Shown here: positions 40,272 to 47,710 of the stretch, in pieces
Numbering within the stretch: position 1 is the first letter of the stretch
Layout: each line of letters starts with the position of its first letter
Origin: Treponema bryantii NK4A124
Lineage (GTDB): Bacteria; Spirochaetota; Spirochaetia; Treponematales; Treponemataceae
Assembly: GCF_000421345.1 (NCBI RefSeq)
Contig: NZ_ATWV01000008.1
Coordinates: 1 to 64,000, forward strand
Reading direction: 5' to 3'
Length of the DNA stretch: 64,000 nucleotides
Translations under genes and position numbers: made by a program
Notes under the pieces: model-generated
Told to the model about the DNA's origin: nothing
Database searches by the model: none
What the model saw: only the letters and a program-made list of their open reading frames with translations

Positions 40272-40300
40272 TTGATTACTATATAACATTGTAGTACAAT
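40272..40300 (+). promoter_or_regulatory. Promoter of the small toxin-like gene
   Basis: TTGATT (40272-40277), 17-base spacer, TACAAT (40295-40300). The transcript would begin near 40307, at the start of the 30-base repeated segment. Confidence 0.65.
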
Positions 40301-40369
40301 TCAGCTATTGGAACACCGTAGAAAGGGTGGCTGTCTCCTAATCTTAATATGATGGGAGATTGTGCAGAC

Positions 40370-40447
40370 ATGACAAACTATGAAAAAGCAATCATCGTTA
40401 TTGCTGTTCTGACTTTGCTTGTAAATGCACTCGCTCTCTTCAAGTAA
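40370..40447 (+). CDS. Small holin-like toxin of a type I toxin-antitoxin locus
   Basis: The 25-residue peptide MTNYEKAIIVIAVLTLLVNA-LALFK has a short polar start, one membrane helix and a lysine end. It resembles the 'putative holin-like toxin' peptides of type I systems (MTxYEAxxLM-type start). A GGGAG ribosome site lies 11 bases before the ATG, and TCTCC (40334-40338) can pair with GGAGA (40355-40359), hiding the site in a hairpin. A promoter is upstream and a bidirectional terminator downstream, with a convergent RNA promoter facing it. Toxicity is inferred, not shown. It is too short for ordinary gene finders. Confidence 0.7.
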   Translation: MTNYEKAIIVIAVLTLLVNALALFK

Positions 40448-40467
40448 TCTTGTAGAAAGCAAAAAAT

Positions 40468-40504
40468 AAAGCCTACCCCGTGGTCAAACTCGGTAGGCTT
40501 TTTG
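40468..40504. terminator. Bidirectional terminator shared by toxin and antisense RNA
   Basis: AAAGCCTACC (40468-40477) pairs with GGTAGGCTTT (40492-40501), with A-rich sequence before and T-rich sequence after, so it works in both directions. Confidence 0.85.
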
Positions 40505-40547
40505 AAAAATTGCCAAGGAGACAACCACACCTCTGCGGTGTTCCTTT
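40468..40547 (-). ncRNA. Putative antitoxin RNA
   Basis: On the minus strand, TTGACA (40581-40576), a 16-base spacer and TATATT (40559-40554) make a strong promoter. The RNA would run from about 40547 leftwards to the shared terminator, about 80 nt, with no reading frame. It overlaps the 3' part of the toxin message, including the terminator stem, where base pairing would start. Confidence 0.6.
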
Positions 40548-40577
40548 AATTTAAATATAACACATTTATCTCAAATG

Positions 40578-41552
40578 TCAATAATCTTCACTCATGGATT
40601 CAATCTTTCTTTTTGGCTTTTTAATCAATGACAAATAGAAAAATGAAGAAACTGCCCAAAATAAAGCCCCAATTATTGCCCAGTTTTTTGTACTCTGATT
40701 ATTTTTTGTACCATCTCTGAATCTTCTATCCTTCTCTTCTTTCTTTAACGGAAATCCCATTATTAAAAGCATAAGTAAAGGGGAAAAAATCAGAAGTGAT
40801 ATCTTTGTCATAAGAGATATAATTGAATATAGTAATGGTCTCTTTGTTCCAAGGTTATTCATTATCGAAAATATCAGTGCAGAAATGAAGGAAATAACAA
40901 ATGAAATAAGCCATACGTACAAGGTGATTTGTGATTCAAAAGTTGCAAAACTGAGAAAAATCGGAATTATAATAGGTAGAATCAATAAAATGATTTCTTT
41001 TACTGATGAAAAAATAACACATTCTGTTTTCTTCGATAAAACTCTACCCACTATGTATATAACCACGACAAAAATACAGTAAAAAATCAAGAAATAACCA
41101 ACAGTATTTTCTGGCAACTCCTCAAAAATTGCTGATACTATATTCTGATTCCTAACTGTTTTTCCTCTCAGTAGTTTTTCAATTGTCTTTTCTGAATAGT
41201 TTTTATGAGAAAGACCTAATTGCTCTTCCTTTGCAATTGCATACAAATAATATTTTTCATTTTTTTCATCTGCCTTTTCAAAAACATAAGCAGCAGCGCT
41301 ATAAAAAGACAAATATTCTTTCTTGGAAGCACCTATCTGTTCCATACTGTATGCATATCTATAAAAAATTGTCCCATCATATGTCTTATCTTCGAAAAGC
41401 GTTTTCTTAAAATATTCAACCGCATTCGGGTAATCATCTGCATCATAATACTTATTTGCTAAATCAAGATTTGTCTGAGCAGAAATAAAACTAACCCCAA
41501 ACATGAAGATAATTGTTGTAATAAAATATTTCAAAGTCTTTGATATGAACAT
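40578..41552 (-). CDS. TPR-containing membrane protein of unknown function
   Basis: The protein has a signal-like helix (about 5-25, ending SAQ), a TPR-like segment (about 28-120: ANKYYDADDYPNAVEYFKKTL), then about four or five membrane helices (about 155-320) and a basic tail. It resembles BatE-like TPR proteins only in outline; no firm family. The start at 41552 (MFISKTL) follows AAGGAAAAGAAA and is preferred to an 11-codon longer form that would overlap the upstream gene. Last gene of a three-gene AT-rich operon beginning with the LRR lipoprotein. Its stop overlaps the antitoxin RNA promoter. Confidence 0.75.
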   Translation of the reverse strand: MFISKTLKYFITTIIFMFGVSFISAQTNLDLANKYYDADDYPNAVEYFKKTLFEDKTYDGTIFYRYAYSMEQIGASKKEYLSFYSAAAYVFEKADEKNEKYYLYAIAKEEQLGLSHKNYSEKTIEKLLRGKTVRNQNIVSAIFEELPENTVGYFLIFYCIFVVVIYIVGRVLSKKTECVIFSSVKEIILLILPIIIPIFLSFATFESQITLYVWLISFVISFISALIFSIMNNLGTKRPLLYSIISLMTKISLLIFSPLLMLLIMGFPLKKEEKDRRFRDGTKNNQSTKNWAIIGALFWAVSSFFYLSLIKKPKRKIESMSEDY

Positions 41553-41569
41553 TTTCTTTTCCTTTATTG

Positions 41570-42250
41570 TCAGCTTGATTTCCACGTCTTATAAATATCA
41601 AGGATTTGCTTCTGATATGATTCATCTGTCATATGAGCTCCAGGATGCCAATAATTAATAAGCAGTTTTTCTGAGTTTGAAGCGTAATCAACTACATAAT
41701 CAAATTCAGGTCTAAAGTCATATTGTTTTTTTGACAGGTTATACATTTTACAAACATCATTGAATAATCTATTTACACGACTACAATTAATAATCACATC
41801 TGGAGCAATGCCTTCTATCTGTTGCAAAAGAATTTCTTTATGCTTTGTATAATTCTCCTCTATTACAACAGGATTTGCCATTGAGCCGCCTCCATTCTTG
41901 TTTACATTAATTAAAGCGATTTTATTCAGAACATATTCATTGTTTATAGGTGCATCATCATTTAACACAGGTAAATCTTTATATGCCAGATTATGCAGAA
42001 TTCCGTACGTAGGTAAAATTATGTTCTTATATGTAGCTTTCCATCCAGAATAATAATTTGACACATCTGTGTGAAAATCACGATGATCGCGCTCTTCCTG
42101 TTCTGTATTTTCATTCCCTTCTTTTAATATCCAAAGAATTTTAACAGGAGCTTCTTTATATTCACTGATTTTTGTGATTCCGTCATAAACAACAGGAAAG
42201 CCCCATTCCTGTTTTATGATTGAATCAAATTCATATTCCGTATTAAACAT
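41570..42250 (-). CDS. Unknown protein, possibly uracil-DNA-glycosylase-like fold
   Basis: The product has 226 residues. LWILKEGN (about 38-45), ALINVNKNGGGSMANP (about 112), DVIINCSRVN (about 152) and INYWHPGAH (about 200) stand where motifs of the uracil-DNA-glycosylase superfamily would lie (an early strand with G-N, a late HP motif). The match is weak and catalytic residues cannot be assigned, so DNA repair or nucleotide function is only a suggestion. No signal peptide. The ATG at 42250 has TAGGAGGTATA before it, a strong ribosome site. It sits 25 bases after the lipoprotein stop. Confidence 0.7.
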   Translation of the reverse strand: MFNTEYEFDSIIKQEWGFPVVYDGITKISEYKEAPVKILWILKEGNENTEQEERDHRDFHTDVSNYYSGWKATYKNIILPTYGILHNLAYKDLPVLNDDAPINNEYVLNKIALINVNKNGGGSMANPVVIEENYTKHKEILLQQIEGIAPDVIINCSRVNRLFNDVCKMYNLSKKQYDFRPEFDYVVDYASNSEKLLINYWHPGAHMTDESYQKQILDIYKTWKSS

Positions 42251-42275
42251 TATACCTCCTATATTTTTAATTTTT

Positions 42276-43751
42276 TTATTCATCATTCACTATATAATAA
42301 ACAGAAAGACCATATAGACTGTTCATCGGTAACATTGCATTTTCCCCATTCATCGGGCCAACATAAATATTACGCTCTTGAGTATAGCTGTCATCACGAT
42401 ACCAAATACTTTCAGTATCCTCGAAAACAAGTTTTAAACCGATGTTCGATATAAAAGCTTTTATATCTACAGTTTTTACGCTCCTTGGAATAGTAAGCTC
42501 AACATTTGGAGCAAAGCAATACTCAAATACCCTTTGATTTATAATTGTTAATCTCAATGGAATATTAATCTGTTTTATATTACTACAATGCGAGAAAGCT
42601 GCGATTGCAATGCTTGTAATGGTATCAGGCAGATTTACAGAAGTTAAACTTTTACAGCCGTAAAAACTTGATCCGCCTATGTCAGTGACACCTTGTGGAA
42701 TATTTATTTTATTCAAGGAAGTACATCCCGAAAATGCAGAGTCCCCAATTCTAATTATAGAATCGGGAAGAATAACTTCCATTAAACATTCACAATTCTC
42801 AAAACAGTTTGATGGAACTACATCCATTTCTGAAATTCCAGACAAATCTAAAATCAGTTTGATATTTCGTGAATGTAATGAGTTTTTAATATTTTTAAGC
42901 AAAGTTTCATTGTAAGCACCAGAAACAACAACCTTCCCGTTATAAGTCATATTATTCAACTTTTCTGCAATACTTTCTAAAGTTGTATAAATTGTTTCTG
43001 AACATAAAGTTTGAATACTTGTCCCATTACTCTCATTCCCTACTCCATCTATAGTTTTTGCAAGTACATACATAATACTATTTTCGTTTTTTCCTGCAGC
43101 AATAGGAATTGAGACTAACTGCTCGCCTGAACCAACAGTTATAATTCCGTTATCCGAATCCATTTCATTATTATCATAAATGTATTTGAATTTTAGTTTA
43201 TTTAACGGGCTATCATATTGCCCCTCATCTAATGGATTTGTCCATGAAAGTATTATGCAACCATTTTCACATATAGCAGAAAAATTAGAAATCTCATTCA
43301 AAGGTGTTTTATCAATCGTCTTTACCTCAACTTGTTCCCATTCATAACGACCAGCAATATCTTGAGCAACAATATCATACCAGCCATTTTCTGTTACAGT
43401 AAAAGTGCCAGAGGAATTTGAATCAAGCAATAGTTGATGTGAATTACTATCTGCGAAAAATGACACAGGTTTTACACCTATTCCTTTTGATCCTTTTTTC
43501 CACATTACTTTTTCTATAGAATCAGGACCTGTAATTTTTACATTTACCGGAGCAGAATCATTTGTAAGCTTTATATCGGCTCCATTATCATTTGGTAATG
43601 AAGTTTTAATAGATATTAATCCATATTTAGGTGATGCAGAACCTTCTCCCTCCGATTTTTTTTCTACTTCAACCTCTTTCTCAATTACCTCAGGTTGGCA
43701 AGAAATCAATAAGAATAAGGCTGGAACCACAATCTTAATTAATTTTTTCAT
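42276..43751 (-). CDS. BspA-type leucine-rich-repeat lipoprotein
   Basis: A lipoprotein signal (MKKLIKIVVPALFLLISC) is followed by a glutamate/lysine-rich stretch, an Ig/FN3-like region (about 60-250), and LRR_5 repeats (about 320-450) of the form FxxCxxLxxVxLPDSIxxIGDSAFSGC. Such surface LRR proteins (BspA, TpLRR) bind host proteins or other bacteria in treponemes and oral anaerobes. GGAGGAGCGATAT before ATG 43751 fixes the start. It is the first gene of a three-gene operon and divergent from a small XRE regulator, with palindromes between. Confidence 0.88.
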   Translation of the reverse strand: MKKLIKIVVPALFLLISCQPEVIEKEVEVEKKSEGEGSASPKYGLISIKTSLPNDNGADIKLTNDSAPVNVKITGPDSIEKVMWKKGSKGIGVKPVSFFADSNSHQLLLDSNSSGTFTVTENGWYDIVAQDIAGRYEWEQVEVKTIDKTPLNEISNFSAICENGCIILSWTNPLDEGQYDSPLNKLKFKYIYDNNEMDSDNGIITVGSGEQLVSIPIAAGKNENSIMYVLAKTIDGVGNESNGTSIQTLCSETIYTTLESIAEKLNNMTYNGKVVVSGAYNETLLKNIKNSLHSRNIKLILDLSGISEMDVVPSNCFENCECLMEVILPDSIIRIGDSAFSGCTSLNKINIPQGVTDIGGSSFYGCKSLTSVNLPDTITSIAIAAFSHCSNIKQINIPLRLTIINQRVFEYCFAPNVELTIPRSVKTVDIKAFISNIGLKLVFEDTESIWYRDDSYTQERNIYVGPMNGENAMLPMNSLYGLSVYYIVNDE

Positions 43752-43773
43752 ATATCGCTCCTCCATAATCAAT

Positions 43774-43851
43774 TACCTTTATCAAGGTATATATTTTATC
43801 ATATAACTACTTTCAAGGCAATTTTTAAATATTATTACCCTAATAAGAGTA
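43774..43851. promoter_or_regulatory. Palindromic operators between LRR lipoprotein and xre
   Basis: TACCTT-TATC-AAGGTA (43774-43789) is a perfect 16-base palindrome; TACCCT-AATA-AGAGTA (43836-43851) is a degenerate copy 62 bases away, touching TATTAT (43850-43855), the likely -10 box of the xre gene. The arrangement mirrors that at 30415-30462 with different half-sites. Confidence 0.55.
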
Positions 43852-43861
43852 TTATTCTTTT

Positions 43862-44179
43862 ATGGGCTTTAGAGAAAACTTAAAAGAAGAAATGGAATAT
43901 CAGGGAATCACCACTAAAGAACTCGCAGAAAAATCTGGAGTTGGCAAAAGAACCATAGATCATTACCTTATGACTAATCCTCAGGAACCTGGTGTTTACA
44001 ATGCACAAAAAATTGCAAAAGCTCTAAAAGTATCTGTTGAATATCTTGTTACAGGAACGGAATATAAAAATTCTATTGTAGTTACTGGTGATAAACTAGA
44101 GCTCTTTAATTCATTTGATAAACTATCCGCAGAAGATAAAGTTCTTATAATCAAGCTTGCACAAAAATTGCGTAAATAA
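43862..44179 (+). CDS. XRE-family transcription regulator
   Basis: The protein of 105 residues has an N-terminal helix-turn-helix (about 5-65: TTKELAEKSGVGKRTIDHYL) and a helical C-terminus (SAEDKVLIIKLAQKL) that may dimerise. TATTAT ends 6 bases before the ATG, which would put the transcript start on the ATG itself. It is divergent from the LRR lipoprotein operon and probably controls it. Confidence 0.9.
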   Translation: MGFRENLKEEMEYQGITTKELAEKSGVGKRTIDHYLMTNPQEPGVYNAQKIAKALKVSVEYLVTGTEYKNSIVVTGDKLELFNSFDKLSAEDKVLIIKLAQKLRK

Positions 44180-44345
44180 TCAAAACCTGTATATTTACTG
44201 TAAATATCCAAACAAAAATACTTAGTTTTATTATTGCAGTTATCTAATAATTCATTAGTATCAACTTTTTCTCTATTGCGTGTTATATTAATACTAGATT
44301 GTTTTAATCACTGAAAAATTAAAAATAATAAAACCTGGAGATTAT

Positions 44346-45926
44346 ATGACCTTCGGCTTTTCCTACATTGGACTCATCTGGTTGCTTATGCTGCTTGTTC
44401 CCAATTTTATCTGGACTAAAAATCAACCCAAGGATTATGAAAAATATGCCGCAAAGGAAAACAAAGTTTTGCTGGTTCTCGAACGAAGCGGCGAGTTTAT
44501 AGTAACTCCTATTGCCCTCATCTTTTCTGATTTCAACTTTAAGGGCTGGAACTTCTGGCTGACAGTACTTGTGATTTCGTTTTTGTGCATGATCCTTTAT
44601 GAGATTTACTGGATCCGCTATTTCAAAAGCGAAAAGACCATGAAAGATTTTTACCGTGGTATTCTTGGAATTCCGGTTGCCGGCGCTACCCTTCCCGTCA
44701 TTGCCTTTTTCCTGCTTGGAATCTACGGCGGAAACATTTTGATGTTAGCCGGCTCTTACATACTCGGTGTCGGCCACATCGGCATTCATCTGCAGCACAA
44801 AAAAGAAGTTTATGAGGCACCAGAGAAAAGAAAGCTTGCCACGAGAATCACTCTTGGTATTTTTGAAGTGCTTGGCATTACTCTCGCAGTTCTTGTCTGC
44901 GGAGCCTTCACCTTCTTCATAGCCGGCAGGAATATCAAGCAGATTAAAAGGGCTGTCAGTTATAAAGATGGCGTAAACGAGCAGCTCTATCTTCAGCTGA
45001 CAGACCAGAAAGAATACATCACCATCGCAGGCAAATCAAAAGAAAATCCGATTATCATTTCGCTTCACGGTGGGCCCGGTGCTCCAACTACTTACGTTGA
45101 TTACTACTGGCAGGACTATCTGACTGATGAATACACTATTGTATGCTGGGATGAGAGGGGCGGCGGCCGTTCATACTATCCGAATGCGGCAAAAGACCCG
45201 GACAATAAAAGCCTCACTTTTGATAAGCAGCTTAACGACCTTGATGCCCTTGTAGATTATCTTTGCGAACGCTTTAATCAAAAGCAGGTAATAATTCTCG
45301 GTCACTCTTACGGCACCATGCTTGGAAGCAGATACGCGTTTTCTCACCCCGAAAAAGTTTCTGCCTATATTGGAGTTGGCCAGTGCGTAAACGAAAAGAA
45401 TTATGCCGGCGAAGTTTATTCTTATGAAGACGCCATAAAGATTGCCCGCAGCAGAGGCGACGACACAACAGCGCTCGAGGCCGCTTACAAAAACTTTATG
45501 GCAGACATGAGCCTTCAAAATCTCTTTACCCTGCGAAAGCTTGTAAGTCCATATCATCCGCAGACAGTCACAAAAGACCTTTCAGTTTTCGCAGCCCTGA
45601 CAAGCCCGATTGCTGGCATTGACGACATGCGCTGGTACTTTATGCAGCTCTTTAACATGAACCGCTTTATAGAACTGATTTCTCCCCTCGAAGAATATAT
45701 GAATAACTTCAATGCACTGGAGGCGTCCGACAATTACCAGATGCCTCTTCTCCTGATTTCCGGCTCCTGCGACTGGATCTGCCCGGTAGACTTTGTAAAG
45801 GATTACACCGCAAAACTGTCCGCCCCAAAAGTAAAACTTGAGCTGCTTGAAGGCTGCGGTCATTCGCCACAGATACAACTGCCGGAAGAGTTTAGTCAGA
45901 TTATTATTGATTTTCTTAAAAAGTAA
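44346..45926 (+). CDS. Alpha/beta-hydrolase fused to an N-terminal membrane domain
   Basis: Residues 1-190 contain about five or six membrane helices; residues about 225-526 form an alpha/beta-hydrolase of the proline iminopeptidase type: ISLHGGPGAPTTYV, ERGGGRSYYP, nucleophile GHSYGTMLGS, and C-terminal EGCGHSPQ with the histidine. The catalytic part would face one side of the membrane. Substrate could be a peptide or lipid; not resolved. CTGGAG precedes the ATG. An unusual fusion, as these hydrolases are mostly soluble. Confidence 0.85.
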   Translation: MTFGFSYIGLIWLLMLLVPNFIWTKNQPKDYEKYAAKENKVLLVLERSGEFIVTPIALIFSDFNFKGWNFWLTVLVISFLCMILYEIYWIRYFKSEKTMKDFYRGILGIPVAGATLPVIAFFLLGIYGGNILMLAGSYILGVGHIGIHLQHKKEVYEAPEKRKLATRITLGIFEVLGITLAVLVCGAFTFFIAGRNIKQIKRAVSYKDGVNEQLYLQLTDQKEYITIAGKSKENPIIISLHGGPGAPTTYVDYYWQDYLTDEYTIVCWDERGGGRSYYPNAAKDPDNKSLTFDKQLNDLDALVDYLCERFNQKQVIILGHSYGTMLGSRYAFSHPEKVSAYIGVGQCVNEKNYAGEVYSYEDAIKIARSRGDDTTALEAAYKNFMADMSLQNLFTLRKLVSPYHPQTVTKDLSVFAALTSPIAGIDDMRWYFMQLFNMNRFIELISPLEEYMNNFNALEASDNYQMPLLLISGSCDWICPVDFVKDYTAKLSAPKVKLELLEGCGHSPQIQLPEEFSQIIIDFLKK

Positions 45927-45940
45927 GAACTTGGGAAGAA

Positions 45941-46265
45941 ATTACATATTTAAACAATTAAATCTCTTGTTAATATGTAATTTCCGTAAAAATCAAAAGG
46001 TTCTTGTTGTAGCAGAAGTCATTTTATTAGTCAAATTACATATTTAAACTGAAAAAAACTCAGTTAATATGTAATTTCAGGCAAAAGCAAAAAGTTTTTT
46101 CTAATGCAAAAGCCTTTTTACTGAGCAGATTACATATTTAAACTACTAAAAACCCGGTTAATATGTATTTTCCGTCAAAAGCAAAGGCTCTTGTTGCAGC
46201 AAGAGCCTTTGTTACAGTTCGATTTACATATTTAAATCACGAATATCCGAGTTAATATGTAAACC
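45941..46265. repeat. Array of four AT-rich hairpin repeats with exact 94-base period
   Basis: TACATAT of the left arm begins at 45943, 46037, 46131 and 46225. Each unit is a 14-base left arm (ATTACATATTTAAA), a 14-base loop that differs in every unit, a 15-base right arm (GTTAATATGTAATTT), and a 51-base linker. The three linkers are clearly related to each other but diverged. The array fills the gap between two convergent genes. It shares arms with 16991-17206. Confidence 0.93.
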
Positions 46266-46277
46266 CGGCGAAAGATC

Positions 46278-46811
46278 TTATTTTACCCAGTAAACATAAT
46301 TCTCTTTGCGTGGCGCTGCAGGCTTTACGCCGCCTTCATCCACATAACCGAGTGCAACGTGGCCGATTCCTTCGAAGTCGCCTTCAATTCCAAGGTCTGC
46401 AAGCAGCTTCTTTCCGAAGTCGCTTTCGAACTCCTGTTTTGCCCGGTGAATCCAGATTGAGCCGATCCCCAGCGACTCTGCGGCGTTCATAAGATTTCCC
46501 ATAACAAGGGAGCCGTCGTAGATGTAGTTAGGACTTTCACCCTTGTTAGCGAGAACTATCAGAATTACTGGAGCCCCATAGAAGGGGTCGAAGCCCTCGT
46601 TCCAGCCGCCGATTTTTCTGTTTTCTTCGCTGATTTTGTCGCGGAGTTCTTTGTTTGTAACGGCAATTATGATTGGTGTCTGTTTATTCATTCCGGTTGG
46701 CGCAAAGGTTCCGGCACGAATGATTGCGTTCAAATCTTCTTCGCGCAGCATTTCGCTTTTGAACTTGCGGCAGCTGCGACGGCTTTCTAATACTTTAAGT
46801 GTTTCGTTCAT
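46278..46811 (-). CDS. Nitroreductase-family protein
   Basis: The 177-residue flavoprotein has SRRSCRKFKSE (FMN phosphate contacts), FAPTGMNKQ, and GSLVMGNLMNAAESLGIGSIWIHRA typical of the NfsA/FRP family. It would reduce nitro compounds or quinones using NAD(P)H. TTCTGGAGG lies before the ATG. A copy of the 80-base structured repeat lies directly upstream. Confidence 0.92.
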   Translation of the reverse strand: MNETLKVLESRRSCRKFKSEMLREEDLNAIIRAGTFAPTGMNKQTPIIIAVTNKELRDKISEENRKIGGWNEGFDPFYGAPVILIVLANKGESPNYIYDGSLVMGNLMNAAESLGIGSIWIHRAKQEFESDFGKKLLADLGIEGDFEGIGHVALGYVDEGGVKPAAPRKENYVYWVK

Positions 46812-46834
46812 TTCTATTTCCTCCAGAATTTAAA

Positions 46835-46915
46835 GCGGGTTTTAGGGCGGCAGCCCTAGGCGAGAGGGTAGCCCGCAACGAAGTGCGGGCGCAGGGGGAG
46901 ACCTCCCCCTCCTTA
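46835..46915 (+). repeat. 80-base structured repeat, copy 2
   Basis: This copy matches 36378-36457 with several substitutions, including paired changes in the first stem (AGGG/CCCT instead of AGGGG/CCCCT). CCCGC-AACGAAGT-GCGGG and GGGGGAG/CTCCCCC hairpins are perfect here. Its last bases supply the stop codon of the YczE-like gene. Confidence 0.8.
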
Positions 46916-47560
46916 TTTATTCAAAATCGGTCTTGCACAGTAAACATTAAAGAACTCGATAAGCGGGCCCATAAAAAATGCGGTAATAATCGTTCCAACA
47001 CCGGCAATTGTAATAATGTCTCGAGCAGCCCCGCCGGAAATCAAAAAAAGAGCCACACCAAGAAGCACACAAACCACATCAGTAATGATTCTGACATACT
47101 GGAACTTGCCACGCTTCCAGGTGTTTACGATAATCAGGGCAACGGCATCGTAGGTTGAAACTCCAAGGTCGGCGGTCATATAAAAAGCGGAACCAAAGCA
47201 GATAATCACAACGCCCACAACAAGGCAGAGCACTCGAACCCAGATGGCAGGCTCAACAATCACTGTCTGCAAAAACTCATAAGTAAACTGAGTAATATAG
47301 CCCAGTAAAAACAAATTGATAAAGGTTGCAATTCCGATGTAGTGACGGTCGAAAATCAACATGAAGATAAAAAGCACTGCATTCGCAATTACATAAAGAG
47401 TTCCAAACTTAATCGGCACGAGGGCGTCCAGGCCGGCCATAAAGGACTGGAAGGGATCTACACCAAGGGCAGCAATCTTAAAAATTCCAACACTTATTGC
47501 ACAGATAATTACACCAAAGAGCGACATCAAAATGCGCTTAACAAGATTCTTCTTTTCCAT
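46913..47560 (-). CDS. YczE/YitT-like membrane protein
   Basis: The 215-residue protein has about five or six membrane helices with GVIICAISVGIFKIAALGVDPFQSF near the start and AFYMTADLGVSTYDAVALI in the middle, typical of the YczE/DUF6198 family (two GxDPF-like half-repeats). Function is unknown in the family; transport or regulation has been suggested. The stop codon lies within a dispersed repeat, which may have replaced the original gene end. Confidence 0.85.
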   Translation of the reverse strand: MEKKNLVKRILMSLFGVIICAISVGIFKIAALGVDPFQSFMAGLDALVPIKFGTLYVIANAVLFIFMLIFDRHYIGIATFINLFLLGYITQFTYEFLQTVIVEPAIWVRVLCLVVGVVIICFGSAFYMTADLGVSTYDAVALIIVNTWKRGKFQYVRIITDVVCVLLGVALFLISGGAARDIITIAGVGTIITAFFMGPLIEFFNVYCARPILNK

Positions 47561-47641
47561 GGGAATTATAATAACCCGACACCAGGGAGCACCAAATAAC
47601 AGAGGTTTACAAGAATTGAATAAATCTCTTTAGAAAAAAAA

Positions 47642-47710
47642 GATCCCGACCTACGTCGGGATGACAGTTATTTTGTCGGGATGACAGTTATTTTGCCGGG
47701 ATGACAGTTA
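47642..47710. repeat. Palindrome plus 20-base tandem repeat at the thrC end
   Basis: ATCCCGACCTACGTCGGGAT (47643-47662) is a palindrome of the dispersed family. Its right arm is tandemly repeated with period 20 (TCGGGATGACAGTTATTTTG) about 2.7 times up to the thrC stop codon, which the repeat supplies. Confidence 0.85.

Larger units (their letters stand above)
40309..40541. repeat. 30-base inverted repeats bounding the toxin-like locus
   Basis: GGAACACCG...TGTCTCCT at 40310-40339 recurs inverted at 40513-40541. Both convergent RNAs therefore begin with almost the same sequence. Confidence 0.85.

Noticed and set aside
40309-40541. Miniature transposable element bounded by 30-base inverted repeats
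   Set aside because: The inverted repeats coincide with transcript starts of two well-formed promoters and there is no target duplication; the toxin-antitoxin reading explains more features, though a MITE origin is not fully excluded.
45941-46265. CRISPR array
   Set aside because: The constant parts are palindromic arms of one hairpin, period is 94, linkers are homologous to each other rather than unique spacers, and no cas gene is nearby.
45941-46265. Integron attC sites (known in Treponema denticola)
   Set aside because: The GTTAATA of the right arm does not fit the GTTRRRY core site, there are no gene cassettes between units, and no integrase is in the window.
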